Source of the DNA: Bacteroidota bacterium
Lineage (GTDB): Bacteria > Bacteroidota > Bacteroidia > Bacteroidales > P3
Direction: 5' to 3'
DNA: 9,325 bases
Assembly: GCA_030540495.1 (NCBI GenBank)
Contig: JAUNWC010000039.1
Location: 1 to 9,325, forward strand
The position numbers were made by a program, and so were the translations under genes. This document shows, in pieces, positions 1 to 7,288 of the stretch. The notes below the pieces were generated by a model. It saw nothing but the letters and a program-made list of their open reading frames with translations, did not search any database and was not told where the DNA came from. Numbering within the stretch: the stretch's first letter is position 1; the number at the start of each line of letters is the position of its first letter.

Positions 1-341
1 ATACTCCATATCTATGGGGAGGCAAAAGTATAATGGGAATAGATTGCTCGGGGTTTACTCAGTTGATTTATTCCATATTTGGTATAGATTTGCAAAGAGA
101 TGCAAAGGAGCAGTATCTTCAAGGCAAAAAGGTTAAGGACATAAATTCGGCAAAGGAAGGCGACCTTTTGTTTTTTGGTAAAGATAAAAAACATATTTCC
201 CATGTGGGTATATTTCTTGCTCCACAATATATTATTCATTCCTCTGGTAGAGTTAGAATAGATTTGATTGATAATAGAGGTATAATAGACCACGATACCA
301 AACAATACTCCCATATTTTGCAAGGTATAAAAAGAATGTAA
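1..341 (+). CDS. NlpC/P60 (C40) family cell-wall peptidase, 3' end only
   Basis: This is the C-terminal part of a gene whose start lies before base 1. The frame is open from base 3 and reads TPYLWGGKS ahead of the ATG at 33, so that ATG is an internal Met and not the start. The visible part is the core of an NlpC/P60 domain: the TPYLWGG approach, then DCSGFTQ with the catalytic Cys at 45-47, the catalytic His in HVGIFL at 201-203, and the third polar residue, a His in IIHSSG, at 237-239. Enzymes of this family cut peptide stems of peptidoglycan, usually the D-gamma-Glu to diamino-acid bond, in the periplasm or at the surface. The domain runs almost to the stop codon, so nothing else is fused at the C-terminus. 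Any signal peptide or SH3 domains would be upstream and cannot be seen. The family call is firm; the exact bond cut is not known. Confidence 0.93.
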   Translation, partial: TPYLWGGKSIMGIDCSGFTQLIYSIFGIDLQRDAKEQYLQGKKVKDINSAKEGDLLFFGKDKKHISHVGIFLAPQYIIHSSGRVRIDLIDNRGIIDHDTKQYSHILQGIKRM

Positions 342-639
342 TCTTAGTATATAATTAAGTTACAATAAGTTGGTATAGGTTATAATAGGTTAATATAGAT
401 TGTTGTATGGATATTTCTTATCATATTATAATCTGTCAAAACTTATGCTAACTTGTAAAAAGATAAAATGTAATTTTTAAAATATTGATTTTTACAACAA
501 AAAGTAGTTATAAACAATTTTTGTGAAAAAGTAAATAAAAAAAAACAACACTTCTTATTTTTTTTGATATATTTTTGTAATTCCAAAAAGGGATATGAAA
601 AAATTTTAAAGATAGTTTTACAATAAAAATTCAAAAGAT
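342..639. other. AT-rich intergenic region before nrdD
   Basis: This gap of about 300 bases contains no credible gene. Its first third holds a degraded repeat copy, described separately. The rest is extremely AT-rich, with long A and T runs (for example around 536-566) that can fold only into weak A-T hairpins. A possible -7-like box, TATTTTTG at 570-577, lies about 60 bases before the nrdD ATG, but there is no TTG at the expected distance upstream, so the nrdD promoter is not settled. I saw no palindrome resembling an NrdR box. Confidence 0.5.
375..452. repeat. Degraded copy of ATAGGTTA/GTTAGCATAAGT intergenic repeat
   Basis: Two ATAGGTTA words start at 375 and 385, a 10-base period. At 441-452 the sequence ACTTATGCTAAC is the reverse complement of GTTAGCATAAGT. 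The same words with the same 10-base period occur in the copy between nrdG and rimM (3349-3488), where the inverted ends are intact. Here the left arm is decayed (ATAGGTTAATATAG) and the G+C-richer core is missing. The parts are seen directly; that they form one decayed element is an inference. Confidence 0.5.
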
Positions 640-2814
640 ATGAGTACGATATACATAAAGAAAAGAGACGGAAAAAGAGAAATATTTTCTTTGGATAAAA
701 TCAAAAATGCTATAAAGAAGGCTTTTCTTTCAGTAGGTAGTTTTGCCACAGAAACAGACTTGACGGATATACTTTCAAGGGTCAATATCAAGGACGGAAT
801 GTCTGTGGAGGAAATACAAAATCAAGTGGAAATAGCCCTTATGGCAGAGAGATATTTTGCCGTTGCAAAGTCTTATATGTTGTATCGTCAGCGTCATTTA
901 GAAGACAGGGAAGTAAAGAATAAGTTGGAATTTTTGATGAATTATTGTGAAGCAGAAAATGCGGCGACAGGTTCCAAGTTTGATGCAAATGCAAATGTGG
1001 AATCTAAGAATATAGCCACGCTTATAGGTGAGTTGCCTAAACAAAATTTTATTCGTCTCAATCGTAGAATGCTTACCGACCGTCTTAAAGAAATGTATGG
1101 AAAGGATTTCTCTGACAAATACCTTTATCTTTTGGAACATCATTTTATATACAAGAATGATGAAACCTCTTTGGCAAACTATTGTGCCAGCATTACCATG
1201 TATCCTTGGCTTTTGAATGGTACTCAGAGTATAGGAGGCAATAGCAAAGCACCTACAAATTTAAAATCTTTCTGTGGAGGTTTTATCAATATGGTTTTTA
1301 TGGTTAGCAGTATGCTATCGGGTGCTTGTGCAACTCCAGAATTTCTTATGTATATGAATTATTTTATAGGCAAGGAATATGGAGAGGATTATTATCAAAA
1401 CCCTTCTAAAGTAGTGGATTTGTCTAAAAAGCAAAGGACTTTGGATAAGGTTATTTGCGATTGTTTTGAACAAATAGTTTATAGTATCAACCAACCAACG
1501 GGAGCAAGGAATTTTCAGGCAGTGTTTTGGAATGTAGCCTACTATGACAAGTATTATTTTGAAAGTTTGTTCGGAGAGTTTTTCTTCCCGGATGGTAGCA
1601 AACCTCATTGGGAATCATTGTCTTGGTTGCAAAAACGCTTTATGCAATGGTTTAACAAAGAAAGAACAAAAACCGTGCTTACATTCCCTGTTGAAACAAT
1701 GGCTCTTTTGACCAAAGATGGAGATGTTTTGGATAAGGAATACGGCGATTTTACTGCTCAAATGTATGCTGAGGGACATTCTTTCTTTACTTATATTTCT
1801 GATAATGCTGATTCTTTATCTTCTTGCTGTCGTTTGAGAAACGAGATACAAGACAATGGCTTTTCTTATACACTTGGAGCCGGTGGCGTTTCTACTGGTA
1901 GTAAGTCGGTGCTTACCATCAACCTTAATCGTTGCATACAATATGCGGTAAAAGAGAATATTCCTTATTTGCAATATTTGGATGGCATAGTGGATTTGAT
2001 GCATAAGGTACAAATAGGCTACAACGAAAATCTAAAAATGTTTAACAGCAAAGGAATGTTACCTTTATTCACAGCAGGATACATAAATATAGCAAGACAA
2101 TATTTAACCATAGGTGTTAATGGTTTGGTAGAGGCGGCTCAGTTCCTTGGAATGGAAATAAATGACAATCCAGAGTATGAAAAATTTGTTGCTGATGTTT
2201 TGGGTATAGTAGAGAAACATAACAAACAATATCGTAGCAAGGATTTGATGTTTAACTGTGAGATGATACCTGCAGAAAATGTTGGAGTAAAGCACGCTAA
2301 ATGGGATAAAGAGGATGGTTATCAAACTTTTAGGGATTGTTATAATTCTTACTTCTATATAGTAGAGGATGATTCTCTAAACGTATTAGACAAAATGCGT
2401 CTGCATGGCAAACGTTATATAGAACATCTTACAGGAGGCTCGGCTCTTCATATGAATATGGAGGAACATTTGTCTCAAGCACAATATAGACAACTGCTTA
2501 GAGTGGCTGCAAAAGAGGGATGTAACTATTTTACATTTAATATTCCAAATACTATTTGCAACGATTGTGGTCATATAGATAAAAGATATTTGCACGAATG
2601 TCCTAAATGTCATTCCAAAAACATAGATTATTTGACAAGAATTATAGGTTATATGAAAAGAGTTAGCAATTTCTCTATTGCTCGTCAAAAAGAGGCGTCA
2701 AAACGTTTTTATATCAACGCAAGCCAGAACAAATTTGACCAACCTTTACCTGCTCGTCATTTAGAAGATGTTATGAAAGAAAGTGTAATGCAAGAGCAAC
2801 AAGTATTGGTATAA
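640..2814 (+). CDS. nrdD: Anaerobic (class III) ribonucleoside-triphosphate reductase
   Basis: NrdD reduces ribonucleoside triphosphates to deoxynucleotides using a glycyl radical, with formate as reductant in the classical enzymes; it works only without oxygen. The 724-residue protein starts with an ATP-cone allosteric domain (about residues 3-92, beginning IYIKKRDGKREIF). The two expected active-site cysteines are present: C182 in NYCAS, and C396 or C397 in SSCCRLR. A zinc site is formed by C640, C643, C654 and C657 (CxxC...CxxC). The glycyl-radical loop follows as RIIGYM, with the radical at G670. The family usually has GYL at this point, so Met for Leu is a mild variation. No domain is missing. 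The ATG at 640 begins directly with the ATP cone; the A-rich leader has no clear ribosome binding site, as is normal in this phylum. nrdG follows 38 bases downstream, almost certainly in the same transcript. Confidence 0.97.
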   Translation: MSTIYIKKRDGKREIFSLDKIKNAIKKAFLSVGSFATETDLTDILSRVNIKDGMSVEEIQNQVEIALMAERYFAVAKSYMLYRQRHLEDREVKNKLEFLMNYCEAENAATGSKFDANANVESKNIATLIGELPKQNFIRLNRRMLTDRLKEMYGKDFSDKYLYLLEHHFIYKNDETSLANYCASITMYPWLLNGTQSIGGNSKAPTNLKSFCGGFINMVFMVSSMLSGACATPEFLMYMNYFIGKEYGEDYYQNPSKVVDLSKKQRTLDKVICDCFEQIVYSINQPTGARNFQAVFWNVAYYDKYYFESLFGEFFFPDGSKPHWESLSWLQKRFMQWFNKERTKTVLTFPVETMALLTKDGDVLDKEYGDFTAQMYAEGHSFFTYISDNADSLSSCCRLRNEIQDNGFSYTLGAGGVSTGSKSVLTINLNRCIQYAVKENIPYLQYLDGIVDLMHKVQIGYNENLKMFNSKGMLPLFTAGYINIARQYLTIGVNGLVEAAQFLGMEINDNPEYEKFVADVLGIVEKHNKQYRSKDLMFNCEMIPAENVGVKHAKWDKEDGYQTFRDCYNSYFYIVEDDSLNVLDKMRLHGKRYIEHLTGGSALHMNMEEHLSQAQYRQLLRVAAKEGCNYFTFNIPNTICNDCGHIDKRYLHECPKCHSKNIDYLTRIIGYMKRVSNFSIARQKEASKRFYINASQNKFDQPLPARHLEDVMKESVMQEQQVLV

Positions 2815-2852
2815 CACTCTTATAATAAACAATAGTTTGTAAAAGAAGACAG

Positions 2853-3317
2853 ATGTTAAGGTTTTATAATTATGATATTGTTTTTGCAGAGATACCCGAT
2901 GAGGTATCTCTTGCTATAAATATAACAAACTGCCCAAATAGGTGCAAGAATTGTCATTCTCTGTGGCTATGGGAGGATAAGGGTGAGGAGCTTAACAAAG
3001 AAAGTTTATCTATAATACTTGGAGAATACATTGATAGTATAACTTGTGTTGCTTTTATGGGAGGAGACAACGAACCAAAATCTGTTAGCGATTTGGCAAA
3101 GTCTGTAAAGGAACGCTTTAATAAAAAAACTGCTTGGTATTCTGGCAAAGAAGAAATTAGCAAAGAAATAGACAAAGAAAACTTTGATTATATAAAAATA
3201 GGCGAATACAAACAAGAGTACGGAGCATTGAAAGATAAAAACACCAACCAACGCCTTTACAAGTTAAAAGACGGAAAAATAATAGAGGATATAACTTACA
3301 GATTTTGGAAAAAATAA
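2853..3317 (+). CDS. nrdG: Anaerobic ribonucleotide reductase activating protein (radical SAM)
   Basis: NrdG is the iron-sulfur activase that uses S-adenosylmethionine to create the glycyl radical on NrdD in the cytoplasm. The 154-residue protein has the radical-SAM cluster motif CPNRCKNC (C27, C31, C34), which binds the 4Fe-4S cluster. It also has a GGDNEP segment at about 70-75, corresponding to the GGE-type SAM-binding motif. The ending (NQRLYKLKDGK...ITYRFW) matches what I recall of short NrdG proteins from Bacteroides relatives. The protein is the usual activase length, with no extra domain. It follows nrdD by 38 bases on the same strand with no terminator between them, so the two are probably cotranscribed. 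The position next to nrdD, with its intact G670 target, makes this assignment much safer than the motif alone would. Confidence 0.95.
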   Translation: MLRFYNYDIVFAEIPDEVSLAINITNCPNRCKNCHSLWLWEDKGEELNKESLSIILGEYIDSITCVAFMGGDNEPKSVSDLAKSVKERFNKKTAWYSGKEEISKEIDKENFDYIKIGEYKQEYGALKDKNTNQRLYKLKDGKIIEDITYRFWKK

Positions 3318-3318
3318 T

Positions 3319-3496
3319 AAGTTGTAATAAATTGTAATAATTATCATCATAGGTTAAGATAGGTTAGCATAAGTGGAGACTGATTTTAATAGATACACAA
3401 GCGTACAGGCGTAGCCTATTTTATTGGGCGAAGCCATTATTTTTATTATACGCTTATGTAACCTATTCTATAACTTATGCTAACCTATAACAACTT
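3319..3496. repeat. Nested inverted-repeat element between convergent nrdG and rimM
   Basis: A perfect 16-bp inverted repeat, ATAGGTTAGCATAAGT at 3359-3374, faces its reverse complement at 3473-3488. Outside it, AAGTTGTAAT (3319-3328) pairs 9 of 10 with 3487-3496. Inside it, ACACAAGCGTA (3395-3405) pairs 10 of 11 with 3449-3459. The core has two 9-mers 19 bases apart, GGCGTAGCC (3408-3416) and GGCGAAGCC (3427-3435). A further variant of the end motif lacking one G lies on the minus strand at 3466-3453. ATAGGTTA is tandem at 3349 and 3359. No reading frame is inside. It resembles a REP-like or miniature non-autonomous element and could also act as a two-way terminator for the convergent genes; both roles are inferred. 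Confidence 0.7.
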
Positions 3497-3516
3497 CAAA
3501 AAACAATCTTTAGTTG

Positions 3517-4038
3517 CTATAAAAGATAAATATCTATAAGTCCTTGTGGGGCTTTTATTTTTATGGTCTTATGTTGTTTATCTACTTCTTTTACAACTTC
3601 GTCTATAATAGGAATAAGAATTTCTTTGCCTTTGTGGTCAATAGACATTATTGGTTGGGTCATATTATCAAAGATTTCTTTGATTGTGCCTATATCTCCT
3701 TTTTCTTCGTCTATAACCTCAAAGCCTATTACCTCATGAAAGTAAAATTTATTACCTTCTAATTTTGGCAACATATCTAAGGGCAAATACAAATCCTTAC
3801 CTACTAAGATATTACTTTCCTCTATGGTAACATCCTCAAATCTGACTACCATTTTGTTTGCATGTGGTCTTATGGATTCTATATTGTATTTAATCAAACG
3901 TTTGTTTATCTCTATATATACAAACTTTAAGTTCAAGTATTCTGACGGGTCATCCACATCAAAAAACAGAACCAATTCTCCTTTATAAGAAAAGGGCTTT
4001 GCTACTCTGCCCAAATAAAAACAATCTTGTTTTGTCAT
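3517..4038 (-). CDS. rimM: Ribosome maturation factor RimM
   Basis: RimM binds ribosomal protein S19 and helps the head of the 30S subunit mature around 16S rRNA helices 31 and 33b. The 173-residue protein has the usual two-domain form. An N-terminal RimM barrel covers about residues 6-88 and opens with GRVAKPFSYKGELVL. A C-terminal PRC-barrel covers about 96-171, with LIPIIDEVVKEVD and ending APQGLIDIYL. Length is normal. The ATG at 4038 gives the family's standard N-terminus. It lies downstream of rpsP on the same strand, 75 bases away, with a strong hairpin terminator between them and no recognisable -7 box of its own, so expression probably depends on read-through. trmD and rplS, which often follow in other phyla, are absent; the next gene is the convergent nrdG. 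Confidence 0.95.
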   Translation of the reverse strand: MTKQDCFYLGRVAKPFSYKGELVLFFDVDDPSEYLNLKFVYIEINKRLIKYNIESIRPHANKMVVRFEDVTIEESNILVGKDLYLPLDMLPKLEGNKFYFHEVIGFEVIDEEKGDIGTIKEIFDNMTQPIMSIDHKGKEILIPIIDEVVKEVDKQHKTIKIKAPQGLIDIYLL

Positions 4039-4049
4039 ATACCTTTATT

Positions 4050-4093
4050 AAAAAAAGCTGTTGTTTCCTTATAAGATAGATAACAACAGCTTT
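4050..4093 (-). terminator. Intrinsic terminator between rpsP and rimM
   Basis: Read on the minus strand, AAAGCTGTTGTT and AACAACAGCTTT form a perfect 12-bp stem (arms 4093-4082 and 4065-4054) around a 16-base loop, followed at once by a run of seven T (4056-4050). It starts about 20 bases after the rpsP stop and ends about 11 bases before the rimM start. This is the standard form of a Rho-independent terminator; it probably lowers rimM expression relative to rpsP. Confidence 0.8.
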
Positions 4094-4113
4094 GATAACA
4101 ATAACATTATGAG

Positions 4114-4653
4114 CTATTCTCCTTCAACAGGAGTTTCTGTGTTTTCTGTGCTTTCCGTTGAGGCTTGAGCCTCTTCGGCTTGTTTTGCTACAGCGGCTGC
4201 TCTTTTTTCAGCAAGCGTTTGTGCTTTCTTTTGATTAACTTCTTCTTCGTGCTTGTGTGCTACTTTTCTCTTCTCGTTCTTTTCATTGTTAAGTTTAGCA
4301 ACTTTATCAGCAACTTGCTTTTCTTTTAATTCCATAAAATCGCTATATCTCTTATCTGCTACTTCTTGAGAAAAAGCACCTTTTTCTACTCCTCTTAGCA
4401 AGTGGTATTTATACAATACTCCTTTGTATCTTAACAAAGAACGAACTGTATCTGTAGGTTGTGCTCCGTTGTGTAACCAAACACACGCTCTCTCAGAATT
4501 AACCACCACTGTTGCTGGATTAGTTAGAGGATTGTAAGTTCCTATCTTTTCTATAAATTTTCCATCACGTGCTGCACGAGCATCCGCAATTACTATATGG
4601 TAGAAAGGCTGTCCTTTCTTACCATGTCTCTGTAATCTAATCTTTACTGCCAT
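4114..4653 (-). CDS. rpsP: 30S ribosomal protein S16 with long C-terminal extension
   Basis: S16 is a structural protein of the 30S subunit that binds the lower part of 16S rRNA early in assembly. The conserved domain fills about residues 1-85: it starts VKIRLQRHGKKGQPFYHIVIAD, contains IEKIGTYNP and ends near WLHNGAQPTDTVRSLL. From about residue 100 to 179 the protein continues as a low-complexity, probably helical tail rich in Lys, Glu and Ala (KEKQVADKVAKLNNEKNEKR, then AEKRAAAVAKQAEEAQ), ending in an acidic Thr/Glu stretch. Most bacterial S16 proteins are only about 80-90 residues; long tails are familiar in Bacteroidota, so this supports the taxonomic reading. The start is fixed by the S16 N-terminus and lies about 35 bases below a good promoter. 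rimM is next on the strand, behind a terminator. Confidence 0.97.
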   Translation of the reverse strand: MAVKIRLQRHGKKGQPFYHIVIADARAARDGKFIEKIGTYNPLTNPATVVVNSERACVWLHNGAQPTDTVRSLLRYKGVLYKYHLLRGVEKGAFSQEVADKRYSDFMELKEKQVADKVAKLNNEKNEKRKVAHKHEEEVNQKKAQTLAEKRAAAVAKQAEEAQASTESTENTETPVEGE

Positions 4654-4687
4654 TTTTTATTTATATTTACTTTAATAAATGATTTTG

Positions 4688-4718
4688 CAAAATTACTATT
4701 TTTATTTTTACCTACCAA
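4688..4718 (-). promoter_or_regulatory. Bacteroidota-type promoter for rpsP
   Basis: On the minus strand a -7 box TAATTTTG (4695-4688) matches the TAnnTTTG consensus exactly. A -33 TTG (4718-4716, in a TTTGG context) lies 20 bases upstream. The rpsP ATG follows about 35 bases after the -7 box. The promoter lies between the stop codon of the lipoprotein gene (4735) and rpsP, which makes rpsP an independent transcription unit. Confidence 0.7.
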
Positions 4719-4734
4719 ACTTATAACAAGAAAT

Positions 4735-6351
4735 TTACCATTCTTCTTCCAATATCCACGATTTTCTTATGTCTATAGACTTAGGAAAGAACAAAATTTT
4801 TTCTGCCTGTTTGTGTAACACAAAATTATTGCCATCCCATTTTCCGTTTTTATTTTCGTCTATTATTGCTCTTAGTTTATACTTACCTTCTTTCAAATGA
4901 TTAAAAGTCAATATGCTATCTTGCCAAGAAGAAATAAATGTGGCTACTTGTTTGTTTTTTTCGTCAAACAGAGAATAAATTATTTGATTCTCCACTAATT
5001 CCTCATTTTTTATATGAACAATAAATTGAGAATAATCCTCTTTTTTGTCTGTTGTAAAAGAAACGCTGAGACTATCGTTTGCCTCTCCTCTAAGATTTTG
5101 CACCGAGTTGGAGTCTATAATAAGAGTATATTCTGTGTTTTCCAAAAAATCATAACCGCAAACCAACTCTTTTATATTTTCCTTGCTTTCATAAAAATCA
5201 ATATTTATACTATCCTCTTTGAAAATAATTTTTGCTTTCAGTGGCAAGTTATTTTTCTCTATTGGGAAAGGCATTTCTATTCTTAAAGAATCATAATAAG
5301 GCAAAGTAGTATTTGGCAAAGTAAAGGCAAAGTTCTTTTTCTCCTCTGTCGTTTTTTTCTTTTGAGAATAAACGAGTTCTTGCTTTTCTTCAAAGTTCTT
5401 ATCTTTTATCTCCAAATTTACGCTATCAAGTTGCTCCTTATTTGCTATGTATATATTTATTTGCGAAGAAGTATCGGTTAAATTTCTTTGAATAAGAAAG
5501 TTATCTATCTGAGGTTTGAGGAAAATTATTTGCAAACTATCGCTAATTGGCAAAGAAAAAGAAAGATATATCTCATTTTTAGAGATAAATTTAGCCTCCA
5601 AAAGTTTCATAACGCTATCTTTGGCAGAAGTGAAATACAATGTATCTCCTTTAAATAAACTATCTCCTTTTTCTTTGGCGACTATTGTTTGATTGGCAAA
5701 TCCCACGCCCTCTGTTGGCAAATCATATATAAGATTGTTGTTATTGTCCTCGTATGTTATCAAAGAATATTCACCCGATTTTATATTATGAAAAAAGAAC
5801 CTTCCCAAACTATCGCTCCTTGTTATATAGTTAGGAACTTGTGAGGTTTGAACTTGTTTATCTTTTGAGGAATATAGGGCAACGTATTTGTTTTTCTCCT
5901 TTTCTAAAGTATAGGCATTGAATACTTTGCCATAGTAGGTCAGGGTGTCTATTTCTTCTCCCGTAGAGAAAGAAAAAACAAAGTTGGAGATAGGATTACC
6001 CTCATTAAAATCCCTGATTGCGTCAGCAAAATCAAAGATATAAGTAGTATTTTCCCTTAAAGAGTCCAAGCCTTTTATATAAAGACTTCTTAGTTTGGAA
6101 CTTATCTCAGGTTTGTTTTTCAAAGGAGGTGATACTATAAGTTTTTCTAAAGCACCCTCTAAGGTTATATATTCGTTGAAATCTATTCTTATTTCCTTTC
6201 CTTTGAAATTAGTAGCATTCATGGGTGGCAAACTTTTGCTTAACTTTGGAGGTGCAACATCCTTTTCACCTCCTTTTGGCACAACCACTCTTGCACAAGA
6301 ATTTAAAATCAAAAGTGCTATTACAACAAAGGTTATTCGCAAAATTTTCAT
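4735..6351 (-). CDS. Ig-like (Big_5/SbsA type) domain lipoprotein
   Basis: This is an envelope lipoprotein of a kind common in Bacteroidota and without a known specific role. The N-terminus is a signal peptide (MKILRITFVVIALLILNSC) with lipobox LNSC, so the mature protein starts at C19. No acidic patch follows the Cys, which argues mildly against surface export and for the periplasmic face. Residues of about 34-131 form a Big_5 Ig-like domain (APPKLSKSLPPMNATN...IRIDFNEYI...NTTYIFDFADAIRD...FSFSTG). A second beta-rich segment follows, with a Ca-loop-like EDNNNNLIYD near 201-210. A further Ig-like part at about 355-435 ends SVSFTTD, and the C-terminus carries DENKNGKWD (498-506). The longest frame begins at a TTG (6354), but the ATG at 6351 is preferred. 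It starts 10 bases after the ldcA stop, so the two are probably cotranscribed. The length of 538 residues looks complete. Confidence 0.88.
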   Translation of the reverse strand: MKILRITFVVIALLILNSCARVVVPKGGEKDVAPPKLSKSLPPMNATNFKGKEIRIDFNEYITLEGALEKLIVSPPLKNKPEISSKLRSLYIKGLDSLRENTTYIFDFADAIRDFNEGNPISNFVFSFSTGEEIDTLTYYGKVFNAYTLEKEKNKYVALYSSKDKQVQTSQVPNYITRSDSLGRFFFHNIKSGEYSLITYEDNNNNLIYDLPTEGVGFANQTIVAKEKGDSLFKGDTLYFTSAKDSVMKLLEAKFISKNEIYLSFSLPISDSLQIIFLKPQIDNFLIQRNLTDTSSQINIYIANKEQLDSVNLEIKDKNFEEKQELVYSQKKKTTEEKKNFAFTLPNTTLPYYDSLRIEMPFPIEKNNLPLKAKIIFKEDSINIDFYESKENIKELVCGYDFLENTEYTLIIDSNSVQNLRGEANDSLSVSFTTDKKEDYSQFIVHIKNEELVENQIIYSLFDEKNKQVATFISSWQDSILTFNHLKEGKYKLRAIIDENKNGKWDGNNFVLHKQAEKILFFPKSIDIRKSWILEEEW

Positions 6352-6361
6352 CAAATTTCTT

Positions 6362-7267
6362 TTATTGTCTAATCGTTGTTTGCTCTCTACCTATAACTAC
6401 TTTGCTTTTTCTTCCATGTATAAAAGCGTGGTTCTCTTTTCCTATATGACCTATTGGCAAATCAAAAGCAATAGGAATGTTGTAATCTTGCATAATATCC
6501 AAAATTATTTCTTTGTAGTCTTTGCCAAAAGGAATTTCGTTGTCGTGTAAATCTGTAAATTGTCCTACAAGCAGAGCCTTTATATTTTTTAGTTTGTTTG
6601 CTCTTTTCAAAGCCAAAAGCATACGGTCTATGTGATACAAATATTCGTCCAAATCCTCTATAAACAGTATCTTACCCTCCGTTGCTCCAAAACTCTCTGA
6701 GCCCAAAAGAGAATAAATCACAGATAAATTGCCCCCAATCATATCTCCTTCTACCTCTCCGCAAATGTTTTTAGGGTTATATGGAGCAATTATTTCATTA
6801 TGATTATTAAACAAAATATTTCTCAAACTTTCGTAAGCAATGCAATCTTGGTTATCTGTTATGTTTATGGGCATAATACCGTGTATGCTCTCTATATTAC
6901 ATTTATAATACAGATGCATAAGCATAGCAGTAATATCCGAATAACCTACTATCCACTTAGGTTTTGCTATCAATCTTCTATAATCTATAAGGTCTAATAT
7001 CTTTGCAGTACCATAACCACCTCTTGCACAAAATACGACTCTTATTTCCTCGTTGTCCAATAGTTGTTGAAAATCTTCCGCTCTTTCTTTGTCGCTACCC
7101 GAAAACTGATGTTTGCCCTTTGCTATGCTTTTGCCTATAGTTGTAGATAGACTCCAAGAGGCAAAAAGTTGTATGGAGGGAAAAACCTCCGGAATGCTTA
7201 TTTTACGAGCCGTTGCTGTTATGGCAACTTTATCTTCTTTTTTGAGAACTTGCGGTGTTTTATCCAT
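6362..7267 (-). CDS. ldcA: LD-carboxypeptidase (peptidase family S66)
   Basis: S66 LD-carboxypeptidases remove the terminal D-Ala from murein tetrapeptides in the cytoplasm during peptidoglycan recycling. The 301-residue protein shows the family's features: an N-terminal subdomain with CARGGYGTAKILD, the nucleophile Ser110 in VGYSDIT, and the other triad members Glu204 (FIEDLDE) and His274 (PIGHIGKEN). GGNLSVI near 178-184 is also typical. There is no signal peptide, in agreement with a cytosolic role. The frame can be extended to a TTG at 7291, but that TTG is the end of the -7 box TACTTTTG, so translation from it is unlikely. The ATG at 7267 is chosen and gives MDKTPQVLKKEDKVAI. The lipoprotein gene follows 10 bases downstream. 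The related immunity enzyme MccF has the same fold, but no microcin genes are nearby. Substrate is inferred from the family. Confidence 0.9.
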   Translation of the reverse strand: MDKTPQVLKKEDKVAITATARKISIPEVFPSIQLFASWSLSTTIGKSIAKGKHQFSGSDKERAEDFQQLLDNEEIRVVFCARGGYGTAKILDLIDYRRLIAKPKWIVGYSDITAMLMHLYYKCNIESIHGIMPINITDNQDCIAYESLRNILFNNHNEIIAPYNPKNICGEVEGDMIGGNLSVIYSLLGSESFGATEGKILFIEDLDEYLYHIDRMLLALKRANKLKNIKALLVGQFTDLHDNEIPFGKDYKEIILDIMQDYNIPIAFDLPIGHIGKENHAFIHGRKSKVVIGREQTTIRQ

Positions 7268-7288
7268 AGGTGCTACTGATATTTTTTG

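Noticed and set aside
33..341. Complete 102-residue small protein starting at ATG 33
   Set aside because: The frame continues upstream with TPYLWGGKS, which belongs to the NlpC/P60 domain, so the ATG is internal and the gene is cut by the window edge.
361..452. CRISPR array suggested by the repeated ATAGGTTA words
   Set aside because: The repeats are 8 bases with a 10-base period, so there is no room for spacers. The pattern fits a short AT-rich tandem inside a dispersed repeat.
536..575. Long A-run and T-run inverted repeat as a terminator or regulatory hairpin before nrdD
   Set aside because: The pairing is almost purely A-T, arises from homopolymer runs, and would be unstable. It is also too far from the upstream gene's stop codon to be its obvious terminator.
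570..577. TATTTTTG as a -7 promoter box for nrdD
   Set aside because: It fits TAnnTTTG, but it lies in a region so T-rich that chance matches are expected, and no TTG lies 19-20 bases upstream. It is mentioned in the intergenic entry only.
6095..6550. Plus-strand 151-residue reading frame antisense to the lipoprotein and ldcA genes
   Set aside because: It overlaps two well-supported genes on the other strand, and its translation has no domain pattern and a Phe/Tyr/Lys-skewed composition typical of antisense frames in AT-rich DNA.
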